Positions 1 to 6,923 of a DNA stretch of 25,782 bases are shown one piece after another. The translations under genes were made by a program, and so were the position numbers. Position 1 is the first letter of the stretch. Each line of letters starts with the position of its first letter. The notes under the pieces are model-generated. The model had not been told where the DNA came from. It ran no database searches and worked only from the letters and a program-made list of their open reading frames with translations. Where the stretch lies: positions 1 through 25,782 of the forward strand of contig CAMCUG010000005.1 in the NCBI GenBank assembly GCA_945878835.1, in the 5' to 3' direction. Source of the DNA: Chryseobacterium gleum. GTDB lineage: Bacteria; Bacteroidota; Bacteroidia; Flavobacteriales_D; Sanyastnellaceae.

Positions 1-18
1 AGTTTTGGAAAAAAACAT

Positions 19-426
19 ATGACTAAAATGTCTGTTCTGTACTCGGGAAACTTTCGCTGTGAGGTGGTTCATGCGCAAAGCAACACCCAAATTGAAACCG
101 ATGCTCCACTCGACAACAAAGGGAAGGGAGAACGGTTTTCTCCTACCGATCTTCTGTGCACATCGCTTGCCACCTGCATACTAACCACCATGGCCATAGC
201 AGCTGAAGAACGAAGTTGGAAGTTTGAAGGAGTAAAAGCTGAAATTGAAAAGATTATGAGTTCGACCCCAAGACGAATAGGTGAATTAAAAATTCACTTT
301 ACGTTTCCTGATTTGGAGTACGATGATTTAATGAAAGAAAAAATTCAACGATACGCTCACGCCTGCCCAGTAGGCCGCAGCCTGCACCCAGATGTGTTAC
401 AGAATGTAACATTCGAGTTTAATTGA
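19..426 (+). CDS. OsmC/Ohr-family thiol peroxidase-like protein
   Basis: A 135-residue OsmC-fold protein, the usual family length. Family members reduce organic hydroperoxides with a reactive cysteine pair. Both cysteines are visible: Cys53 in LATC, on the central helix, and Cys116 in HACPVGRSL near the C-terminus, a hallmark segment of the family. No signal peptide is present, so the protein is cytoplasmic. The ATG at 19 is used here; a second in-frame ATG at 28 (residue 4) is equally possible because no ribosome-binding site separates them. Bases 1-7 could be the right-hand part of a TAnnTTTG promoter cut by the window edge. The gene to the right, on the opposite strand, is a tiny lipoprotein. 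Substrate specificity (OsmC, Ohr or YhfA-like) cannot be decided from the sequence alone. Confidence 0.88.
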   Translation: MTKMSVLYSGNFRCEVVHAQSNTQIETDAPLDNKGKGERFSPTDLLCTSLATCILTTMAIAAEERSWKFEGVKAEIEKIMSSTPRRIGELKIHFTFPDLEYDDLMKEKIQRYAHACPVGRSLHPDVLQNVTFEFN

Positions 427-429
427 ATA

Positions 430-555
430 CTACTTTTGCGGACACACCTGGTCGTAGGCGGCACACTTTTCGCTCTTTCGATTACAAGATTGAAGACTAA
501 AAAAGCCTAAACCGAGCAAAACAAAAAATAAAACGCTTGCAGATTTTTTCATCAT
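430..555 (-). CDS. 41-residue lipoprotein (micro-ORF)
   Basis: Read on the minus strand from ATG at 555 to TAG at 430-432. It begins MMKKSASVLFF, continues with a hydrophobic stretch and reaches the lipobox LQSC, so signal peptidase II would cut before Cys24. The mature part would be only 18 residues (CNRKSEKCAAYDQVCPQK), with three cysteines including the lipidated one. The ORF fills most of the otherwise empty gap between the OsmC-like gene and the outer-membrane barrel gene and converges on the OsmC-like gene, 4 nt from its stop. A chance ORF with such a complete lipoprotein signal is unlikely, but there is no homologue I can name. It may be a genuine small envelope lipoprotein or the remnant of a longer one. 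Confidence 0.6.
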   Translation of the reverse strand: MMKKSASVLFFVLLGLGFFSLQSCNRKSEKCAAYDQVCPQK

Positions 556-605
556 ATTAAATTGAGTTACAAAATTACTTCAAACCAAAGTTAATAATCC
601 CGAAT

Positions 606-2003
606 TTGAAAAGCAGTTATCAACATATCGCTGTAAGATTCGCTCTAATGCTCTTTACTTTCGGAATTTCCGTTGTCCGAGCGCAACCCTCGAAGCCGAT
701 ACATAAATATTCCGGGCTAACCTCTCCCATGCAAAAGAACCTAAATCCGGACGAGTTATTGCATTTATTGAACAACAGCGGTTATCCCTATGCGCAAATA
801 GAACTCGACACCCTATTTATTGAATCACAACCTTCCGAATTTCATTGGAATGTATCTCTCGGAAATCAACTTTTACTTGACACCCTCATTACTGCGAGCA
901 GCCTATTTAACAAAAAAACACTTCAGCGCTCAATCAATTACAAATTAGGACAACCCTACAGCTCAGATAAAATCAAAAACATTGGCGCTGCGCTCAATCA
1001 GATTTCATTTTTGAAACCCAACTCACCTGTGTTGGCTCGAATGCACGGCTCAACGTTCAGTCTAGTTTTGAAACCTGAACGGAAAAAGAACAACCAAATT
1101 TCAGCGCTTATTGCTTTACAACCGAGACCTGGTTCTAGCCAATCCATGTTAACAGGTAACATTGATCTAGAATTGTCAAACACGCTTAAACAAGCGGAAA
1201 TCATTGAGTTCCATTGGAAACGCCCCCAGCCTAAAAGTCAGAGTTTAGCGTTCAAACTAGGTAGTCCGTTTACAGCAGGATTGCCGATTGGGTTTCAATT
1301 TGAGTTTGCTTCTTTTCTTCGCGATTCAACTTTTTCTTCCACCGATTTATCGTTGCGGTTGCTAACAAAGATGAACGACTTAAACGGATTCTCTGCGGCG
1401 ATTAACAAGTCAACAAACACACATTTCAATACGTCTTCAACTTACGGAAATACACTGGTAAAGACCTATTCCCTTCGTTACTCAAAATTCAATTACACCG
1501 AAAACGCCATTAATTTCACAATTGAAGGGTTAGCGGGAAATCGCTCTATTCAATATGAATCAAGTGTATCGCAGAAAAAATTGTATTCGCTTCGCGGAAA
1601 AATCTGGACAAAATATGCCCTTAGCAAACTTCTATTCACCAATGTTAACCTAGAAGCAAATGCCCTTTATAGCGATTCTCTTTTCAACAATGAAATAGCG
1701 AGATTGGGCGGAACGAAAAATCTTCGGGCGTTTATAGAAGAAAGTATTTACGCTTCACAATACGCCATGCTTAATTGCGACTTCGGTGTTACACTCGGAC
1801 CCGAAATTCAATCATTCCTTTTTGGCGATGTCGTTTATGTAAAATCTCCAATCACAAAAACCTATTACGATACTGGTTTGGGATTTCGATTTCAACAAGA
1901 AAATGGCGCCGTATCCATAACCTATGGGGTTGGAAATGTTGAAAACAGAGGGCTCCAACTTAAAAACGGTCGCGTGGGCATAACATTTTCTTCGCGTTTC
2001 TAA
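606..2003 (+). CDS. BamA/TamA-like outer-membrane beta-barrel protein with POTRA-like N-terminus
   Basis: 465 residues. A signal peptide ending near VVRAQ is followed by about 110 residues with POTRA character, including a segment (QRSINYKLGQPYSSDKIKNI) typical of 'surface antigen' POTRA modules. The remaining ~330 residues alternate in beta-strand fashion and end in VGITFSSRF; the terminal Phe is the normal signal for BAM-dependent barrel insertion. The family (Omp85/D15, TamA, ShlB) inserts or exports outer-membrane or surface proteins. At 465 residues it is much shorter than BamA (about 800), so TamA/FhaC-like is the better comparison. The start is TTG at 606: no in-frame ATG gives a charged n-region, and the next ATG (648) would leave a very short signal peptide. 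It lies 53 bp before rmuC on the same strand. Substrate unknown. Confidence 0.68.
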   Translation: MKSSYQHIAVRFALMLFTFGISVVRAQPSKPIHKYSGLTSPMQKNLNPDELLHLLNNSGYPYAQIELDTLFIESQPSEFHWNVSLGNQLLLDTLITASSLFNKKTLQRSINYKLGQPYSSDKIKNIGAALNQISFLKPNSPVLARMHGSTFSLVLKPERKKNNQISALIALQPRPGSSQSMLTGNIDLELSNTLKQAEIIEFHWKRPQPKSQSLAFKLGSPFTAGLPIGFQFEFASFLRDSTFSSTDLSLRLLTKMNDLNGFSAAINKSTNTHFNTSSTYGNTLVKTYSLRYSKFNYTENAINFTIEGLAGNRSIQYESSVSQKKLYSLRGKIWTKYALSKLLFTNVNLEANALYSDSLFNNEIARLGGTKNLRAFIEESIYASQYAMLNCDFGVTLGPEIQSFLFGDVVYVKSPITKTYYDTGLGFRFQQENGAVSITYGVGNVENRGLQLKNGRVGITFSSRF

Positions 2004-2029
2004 AAATACTTTTCCACAATTTAGAAAAG

Positions 2030-2044
2030 CCTTCAACGTGAAGG
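2030..2044 (+). promoter_or_regulatory. Inverted repeat between rmuC promoter elements
   Basis: CCTTCA-ACG-TGAAGG is a perfect 6-bp inverted repeat with a 3-nt spacer. It ends directly before the rmuC -7 element. It could be a weak terminator for the upstream barrel gene (followed by TAATTTT) or an operator in the rmuC promoter. Confidence 0.35.
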
Positions 2045-2052
2045 TAATTTTG
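2045..2052 (+). promoter_or_regulatory. Bacteroidota -7 promoter element (TAATTTTG) of rmuC
   Basis: TAATTTTG matches the Bacteroidota consensus TAnnTTTG exactly. A TTTA 21 nt upstream (2020-2023) resembles the -33 TTTG with one mismatch. The element ends only 4 nt before the rmuC ATG at 2057, so a transcript starting a few bases downstream would have almost no leader. Confidence 0.6.
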
Positions 2053-2056
2053 AACC

Positions 2057-3358
2057 ATGGATACACTTTCACTTGCCGTTGGCGCTATTTCAGGCGGAAC
2101 GCTTACTGCCATTATTTTTTTAGTGAATCGAAAAGCAAGCGGCAATCAGAATGACGTCACTTTTTACAAAGGCGAACTTGAAAATAGCAAAGCCGAATGC
2201 AACACCATGCGTGTTCGCGTAGAATCGTTGATTCAAGAAAAAGCAACAACCCTTGCTTCCTTGGAGTCGGCTCACAAAGCCCTTGAATCTGAAAAACTTT
2301 TCATGGAAGATTTGAAAGCTAATCTCAAAGTTGAGTTCAAGAATTTGAGCAATGACATTCTCGATGAACGGGTGAAAAAATTAAATGAGGCCAACGAATC
2401 TCATTTGTCTGTCACTCTAACTCCACTTCGAACAACCATAAACGAATTCAAGTCGAAACTTGAAAAAACAGAATTGGACAATGTTGATCGTTCTGCTCGA
2501 TTGGAAAATGAAATAAAGAATTTGCGCGAGGCCAGCTCTAACATTGGCACCAACGCAGAAAACCTGACTCGAGCTCTGAAAGGCGATAACAAAGCACAAG
2601 GAAATTGGGGAGAAATGATTTTAGAATCAGTGCTCGAAAAAAGCGGATTGGTGAAAGGAAAAGAATTTATTGTTCAGCATTCAGATGTCAACGACAACGA
2701 GAAAACCATTCGTCCAGATGTCATTGTTAACCTCCCGGAAAACAAACACATCATTGTAGATTCGAAAGTTTCGTTAACCGCCTATAACAGCTACGTTAAC
2801 ACCCAAGACGATAAAGAAAAAGCTATTGCTATGCGTGCGCATTTAGACAGTGTTCGCTCGCATATTAAACTGCTAAGTGATAAGAAATACGAGTCTGCCG
2901 ATAAGCTAACTACCCCTGAATTTGTTTTGTTGTTTATGCCCATAGAACCTGCGCTCATTGCAGCGTTCAACGAAGACAATAATTTGTTTTCTTTCGCTTG
3001 GGAGCGCAACATCATTCTGGTTTCTCCGACCACCTTGTTGGCCACGCTAAGAACTGTAGCCAGTATTTGGGCACAAGAGAAACGTTCAAAGAATTCTGAA
3101 AATATTGCCAAAGAAGCAGGGACATTTATAGACAAACTCGAAGGATTTGTAGGCTCCCTTGAAACCCTCGAGCGCAACCTTTCCACTGCACAAAATACTT
3201 TAAGCGCTGCTATGGGCCAACTCAAAACCGGAAAAGGAAATCTGCTCGGCAAGGCTAAAAACATGAAAATTATGGGCGCTAAATCTGGGAGTAATTTCGA
3301 AAAACGCTTACCTTCGATTGATAATGACGAAGATGAATCAACAGAGGAGCCAACCTAA
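2057..3358 (+). CDS. rmuC: DNA recombination protein RmuC
   Basis: 433 residues with the canonical RmuC layout. An N-terminal membrane anchor (residues 5-24) is followed by a long coiled coil (about 40-175) and then the RmuC domain with its predicted PD-(D/E)xK nuclease-like fold. Recognisable core motifs are GNWGEM at 182-187, RPDVIVNLP at 219-227 and VDSKVSL at 234-240; the Asp and Lys of VDSK fit the nuclease core. RmuC limits inversions at short inverted repeats in E. coli, probably by processing DNA at the membrane. The gene has its own -7 element and overlaps the next gene by 26 bp if that starts at 3333, suggesting co-transcription with the GWxTD lipoprotein and rlmB. The C-terminal tail from about residue 415 is acidic. 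Confidence 0.93.
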   Translation: MDTLSLAVGAISGGTLTAIIFLVNRKASGNQNDVTFYKGELENSKAECNTMRVRVESLIQEKATTLASLESAHKALESEKLFMEDLKANLKVEFKNLSNDILDERVKKLNEANESHLSVTLTPLRTTINEFKSKLEKTELDNVDRSARLENEIKNLREASSNIGTNAENLTRALKGDNKAQGNWGEMILESVLEKSGLVKGKEFIVQHSDVNDNEKTIRPDVIVNLPENKHIIVDSKVSLTAYNSYVNTQDDKEKAIAMRAHLDSVRSHIKLLSDKKYESADKLTTPEFVLLFMPIEPALIAAFNEDNNLFSFAWERNIILVSPTTLLATLRTVASIWAQEKRSKNSENIAKEAGTFIDKLEGFVGSLETLERNLSTAQNTLSAAMGQLKTGKGNLLGKAKNMKIMGAKSGSNFEKRLPSIDNDEDESTEEPT

Positions 3359-4589
3359 TTTCTGCCGGTTAGTTTTATTTTTCATTGTTCTCTTTTTTGT
3401 CTCTTGCTCAGCACCTAAAAAACTGCGAGAAAATCAATTCGGGAAGAACGAATTTTATTTTCAACCGTTAGTTAATCTCGTGCATTGTAGCAACGACTCG
3501 TCTAATTTATTGTTGGAATTCGATGCTGATCAGCTTCTTTATTCAAGAAAATCTACGCACGAAAATTTCACTGCGCAATTGGAAGTTGAAGTCATTATCA
3601 CCAAACAAAAAGCAAATTCCGACACCCTTCGATACACCTACACACCCAACCAAATGCAGGAATCAGGAGTTTGGAGGAAGGAAATACCCTTGCCTATTTC
3701 CTTTGGCAATTCCGAGGTTGTTGTTAAACTTAAAGATTTGAATCGCCGCGCTCAACACGAAAAGAAATTCAGTTTTTTGAAAAACGATCAGCCAAGTACG
3801 TATGATATTCGAGTGACTGCGAACGGTTTAAACACGCCCGTTTATGATCAGTACTTAGTCACCGGCGACACAATCCATCTCGACTTTCCGCGATTTAAAA
3901 ATTCAGAATACCCACCGGTTGAAATTTTTTCGCTCACCGAAATTCCCAATCTTCCTCCACCAGCCTTCTCGAACAACTCGCCTCTAATTCCTGATTCAAC
4001 ATCATTCAGTTTAACCAATTTGAGTTTCGATGGGAGCCGCTACAACTTTATTGCAGAAAACAAATCGTATCTTTTTCGAACTAAAAATTCTTCACAGCTC
4101 TATCTGTATTCGAATGGCGAATTCCCCACGACAACATCACTGAAGGATCTGATCGCTCCTTTGAGATACATCACGTCCAAATCCGAATTCGAATACATCT
4201 ACAATGTTCGTGACCCGTACACCAGCTTTTGTAATTTCTGGAAAGACTGCGGTGGATCGGAAGAAAAAGCCAAAGAACTAATCTCTATTTTCTTTCGAAG
4301 AGTAAACACCTCCAACACTTATTTTTCCTCTGCCGTGCCGGGTTGGAGAACAGATCGCGGAATGATCTACATTATTTACGGAAAACCTACACGAGTAGAA
4401 AACGTTGGATACAGCGAGCGTTGGGTATATGGCGACGAGACCATTCCTGGATCTTTTTCATTCCTCTTTCGATACAAAAAAGACAACCTATCGAACAACG
4501 TTTATATACTTCAACGCGACGGTCTCTATAGAAGCAGTTGGGAGATTGCCGTTAACACCTGGAGACAAGGAAGAGTATTTCGCGAATAA
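3333..4589 (+). CDS. GWxTD domain lipoprotein
   Basis: 418 residues from the ATG at 3333; an upstream in-frame ATG at 3318 lies deeper inside rmuC and would add only five residues. The N-terminus is a lipoprotein signal, with hydrophobic RLVLFFIVLFF and then the lipobox VSC, placing the protein in the periplasm or on the outer membrane. The middle (about 40-270) looks beta-rich. The diagnostic motif GWRTDRGMIYIIYGKP begins at residue 337 and defines the GWxTD family, common in Bacteroidota and of unknown biochemical role. The C-terminus carries a basic, aromatic segment ending in RVFRE. The gene overlaps the 3' end of rmuC and ends 16 bp before the GTG start of rlmB. No function can be claimed beyond envelope localisation. 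Confidence 0.82.
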   Translation: MNQQRSQPNFCRLVLFFIVLFFVSCSAPKKLRENQFGKNEFYFQPLVNLVHCSNDSSNLLLEFDADQLLYSRKSTHENFTAQLEVEVIITKQKANSDTLRYTYTPNQMQESGVWRKEIPLPISFGNSEVVVKLKDLNRRAQHEKKFSFLKNDQPSTYDIRVTANGLNTPVYDQYLVTGDTIHLDFPRFKNSEYPPVEIFSLTEIPNLPPPAFSNNSPLIPDSTSFSLTNLSFDGSRYNFIAENKSYLFRTKNSSQLYLYSNGEFPTTTSLKDLIAPLRYITSKSEFEYIYNVRDPYTSFCNFWKDCGGSEEKAKELISIFFRRVNTSNTYFSSAVPGWRTDRGMIYIIYGKPTRVENVGYSERWVYGDETIPGSFSFLFRYKKDNLSNNVYILQRDGLYRSSWEIAVNTWRQGRVFRE

Positions 4590-4593
4590 GACT

Positions 4594-4601
4594 TACTTTT
4601 G
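4594..4601 (+). promoter_or_regulatory. -7 promoter element (TACTTTTG) of rlmB
   Basis: TACTTTTG is an exact TAnnTTTG match in the 16-bp gap between the GWxTD gene stop and the rlmB GTG. It ends 4 nt before the start codon, the same spacing as at rmuC. I see no convincing -33 TTG 17-23 nt upstream, so it may be a weak internal promoter. Confidence 0.45.
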
Positions 4602-4605
4602 CAAC

Positions 4606-5364
4606 GTGAGACCTACTACATCATCATCATCGAAATCGAATTTAATCATTGGCATTCATCCACTGGAAGAAGCTCTTGATGCAGGGAAAAACATTGACAA
4701 GGTTCTTTTCAACAAAGAATTACGCAGCGACAAATTGCGTCAGTTGAAAGACCGCTTGAAAAAAGAAAAAATTCCCTTCGTACTTGTTCCCGAAATAAAA
4801 CTCAATAAAATAACCCGCTCCAATCACCAAGGCGTTCTGGCGTTCATGGCTCCTATTGCCTTTGCAGATTATGAGAATGTGGTTATGAATGCAGTTGAAA
4901 GTGGCGAACCGCCTTTGTTTCTGATTCTAGATAGAGTTACTGACGTTCGAAATTTCGGAGCTATTTGTCGTTCGGCGGAATGTTTCGGAGTGAAGGGAAT
5001 AATAGTACCTGAAGTAGGTGCAGCACAAATAAACGAAGATGCACTAAAAGCTTCGGCCGGGGCACTCATGCACTTGAACATTTGCAAGGTAAAAAACTTG
5101 CTCGACGCATTAGACTATTTGCACGCCTCTGGAATCGGTTCCGTTGTTCTTTCTGAAAAGGCGACTGTGAGTCTTCAAGAATTCCAAAAAACACGTGATC
5201 AAAATTTGGGATTGTGCATCATTATGGGTTCTGAAGAAGATGGCATTAATCCGCAGCTCTTGAAACGTGCGCACCAATTGGTGACTATTCCTATGAAAGG
5301 ACAAACCAGTTCTTTGAACGTCTCAGTGGCAGCAGGAATTGCTCTTGCTTCATTAACAGCTTAG
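4606..5364 (+). CDS. rlmB: RlmB-type 23S rRNA 2'-O-ribose methyltransferase (SpoU/TrmH family)
   Basis: 252 residues from the GTG at 4606. The frame is open upstream to an ATG at 4405, but that stretch lies inside the GWxTD gene and is not homologous to the family, whereas GTG places the substrate-binding motif IIGIHPLEEAL at residues 14-24 as expected. The SPOUT motifs are all present: motif 1 VTDVRNFGAICRSAE (111-125, with Asn116 and Arg122), motif 2 GSEEDGI (208-214) and motif 3 IPMKGQTSSLNVSVA (228-242). These form the trefoil-knot SAM site and catalytic region. RlmB methylates G2251 in the peptidyl-transferase loop of E. coli 23S rRNA; close paralogues methylate tRNA, so the exact target is inferred. 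The stop codon overlaps the convergent stop of the neighbouring barrel gene. Confidence 0.88.
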   Translation: MRPTTSSSSKSNLIIGIHPLEEALDAGKNIDKVLFNKELRSDKLRQLKDRLKKEKIPFVLVPEIKLNKITRSNHQGVLAFMAPIAFADYENVVMNAVESGEPPLFLILDRVTDVRNFGAICRSAECFGVKGIIVPEVGAAQINEDALKASAGALMHLNICKVKNLLDALDYLHASGIGSVVLSEKATVSLQEFQKTRDQNLGLCIIMGSEEDGINPQLLKRAHQLVTIPMKGQTSSLNVSVAAGIALASLTA

Positions 5365-6923
5365 AATCTCACACCAAACGAAAAACTAACTTGCACCAAT
5401 AAGTTATCGATGCTCGCCATTGAAATCAATGAAGGGTCATAGAGGAAATACCCATCCTTATTTTTCGTAATCATTAACGCCCCATCGCAATAGAAATCGT
5501 CTTTCTTATAACCGCCTCCGACATTCCAATTGAACAGAGGCTCTGCAGGTTTTTGAGCTAGTTCGGTGTAAACCGACGTTCTGTATCCTAAGCCAGCTCT
5601 GAGGCGGTAGACATCTCCCAAGCGAAACTCGGCTCCCAATCTCCCTTTATGCACTCGCTTAAAATTCTCCTGAATTGCTTGATTTTCTATAGCGAATTCC
5701 GAAGTTCCACCTGTAATTCCGTACATCGTCATTTTCGAAAAATCAGAAGATTCATAGTCCGCCGATAAGATTCCAAAATTCCCCAAGATTAATGCAGCCC
5801 CAGCACCCACTGCAGCCGGAATTTGAAAACCATAATCAAAAACGTTTTTGTCAGAAGAATAACTGTATGGGGTTGCTCCAATGTTAGTCTCCATCTTCGC
5901 TGTATAGTTATCGCTTATCGATTGCTTGCACGAGGAATGCCAAAAAGCTCCCAAACGAACATATGGACTAGGAACATATTGAACACCTAATTTAGCTTGA
6001 ACTGAGGGACCTTTTGTTACAACATCGGACGTGTTATTGTCTTCGATTAAAGAATAATTAATAGCGGTACCATTGGAAGAAAAGGATTCTGAATAAGTCG
6101 AGTTTTTCTCAAATACAACTTTCCGAAAGGCAAACGATGCTCCTAAAAACAATTTCTCCTCGAATGCCCGCGCAACACTTAAGCAGGTCTCACGAACATA
6201 TCCTTTCTCTTCCACATGCTGGCGGCGAGTGAAGGTATTGTTGTCAATTCCAACATGCACGTATGGGTCAGCGGTTCCTGGATTAATTAAATAAGTTTGC
6301 CAAGCGAGTCCTGCTCCGAAAGGAAAAGATGCCGTCACATCTGCATTTGCAGGATTGTAATCATTCAACTGGTTGGTATACACATCGAGCAGGGAAGACT
6401 GATTGTCGCTCGATTCTAAATCGTATTTTCTTTTGAATGATTGTGTTCGTCCGTATGCCAATCCGTAAATCCAAGGACCCCATCCAGATCCTGCTGTTCC
6501 GAATGTTGAAGTAAATCCGAACGTATTTATTCCCAATCCGGTTGCCCCGGAGGAAGAAACCTGGTTGTTGAAATCGACTTGTGTTGAACGCGATAGCAAA
6601 CTCAATCCAAATTCCATGTTCTGCTTTTTATAGGCAGCAATACCTGCAGGATTTTGAAAAAAATTAGTGAAGTCTGCACCGAGGGCGGTATATGCTCCTC
6701 CCATTCCGATGGCACGATTTGAATAAGCACCAAACGTATTTGAGAATCTCAACGCATCGTCTTCATTCTGCGCAAAAACAACATTAACACTAAGCAAAAA
6801 AATACATAAAATTGAAACAACCCCCCCCTTGCGAAGCACCTTGTGCAACATCTTGCTATGCATCTTGCTATGCATCTTGTAAAGCACCTTATGCAACATC
6901 TTGCTATGCATCTTGTGCAACAT
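5361..6923 (-). CDS. OmpP1/FadL/TodX-like outer-membrane beta-barrel protein
   Basis: 520 residues from the ATG at 6923. After the signal peptide core (VVSILCIFLLSVNVVFAQ, about residues 35-52) comes DDALRFSNTFGAYSNRAIGMGGAYTALGADFTNFFQNPAGIA, the typical start of Bacteroidota OmpP1/FadL relatives, in which NPAG is a hallmark. The rest is alternating barrel strand sequence ending SFGVRF. FadL-type proteins move hydrophobic compounds across the outer membrane; the substrate here is unknown. The ATG overlaps the TGA of the upstream lipoprotein gene (TGATG), a coupled-translation arrangement. Codons 1-32 are eight in-frame 12-bp units, so initiation further down is possible (e.g. the ATG at 6851), giving a normal-length signal peptide. 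A G8 run follows at once. It is longer than PorV and lacks evidence for that identity. Confidence 0.72.
   Translation of the reverse strand: MLHKMHSKMLHKVLYKMHSKMHSKMLHKVLRKGGVVSILCIFLLSVNVVFAQNEDDALRFSNTFGAYSNRAIGMGGAYTALGADFTNFFQNPAGIAAYKKQNMEFGLSLLSRSTQVDFNNQVSSSGATGLGINTFGFTSTFGTAGSGWGPWIYGLAYGRTQSFKRKYDLESSDNQSSLLDVYTNQLNDYNPANADVTASFPFGAGLAWQTYLINPGTADPYVHVGIDNNTFTRRQHVEEKGYVRETCLSVARAFEEKLFLGASFAFRKVVFEKNSTYSESFSSNGTAINYSLIEDNNTSDVVTKGPSVQAKLGVQYVPSPYVRLGAFWHSSCKQSISDNYTAKMETNIGATPYSYSSDKNVFDYGFQIPAAVGAGAALILGNFGILSADYESSDFSKMTMYGITGGTSEFAIENQAIQENFKRVHKGRLGAEFRLGDVYRLRAGLGYRTSVYTELAQKPAEPLFNWNVGGGYKKDDFYCDGALMITKNKDGYFLYDPSLISMASIDNLLVQVSFSFGVRF
6821..6828 (-). repeat. G8 homopolymer tract in the signal-peptide region
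   Basis: Eight C on the plus strand are eight G in the coding strand of the OmpP1-like gene, spanning the end of an AAG codon, two GGG codons and the first base of GTT. Loss of one G meets a TGA about 25 codons on; gain of one meets a TAG about 12 codons on. Either slip therefore abolishes the protein. Confidence 0.85.
6828..6923 (-). repeat. 12-bp tandem repeat, 8 units, covering the 5' end of the OmpP1-like gene
   Basis: Reading the minus strand from 6923, eight imperfect 12-bp units follow without a break. They encode MLHK, MHSK, MLHK, VLYK, MHSK, MHSK, MLHK and VLRK. Six units begin with ATG and two with GTG, so each offers an in-frame potential start codon, and each ends with AAG. The period is a multiple of three, so gain or loss of units keeps the frame while changing the number of starts and the length and charge of the n-region. 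Confidence 0.9.

Noticed and set aside
4405..4605. N-terminal extension of rlmB from an ATG at 4405
   Set aside because: It lies inside the 3' end of the GWxTD gene in another frame and is not like the family; the GTG at 4606 places the N-terminal motif correctly.
6828..6923. Short repeats considered as a CRISPR or attachment-site array
   Set aside because: Units are 12 bp, contiguous, without spacers, and in frame with the coding sequence; no cas genes or integrase nearby.
5361..6923. Identification of the barrel as PorV/LptO of the T9SS
   Set aside because: It belongs to the wider OmpP1/FadL group, but it is longer (520 residues against about 390) and its context lacks the porU neighbourhood.
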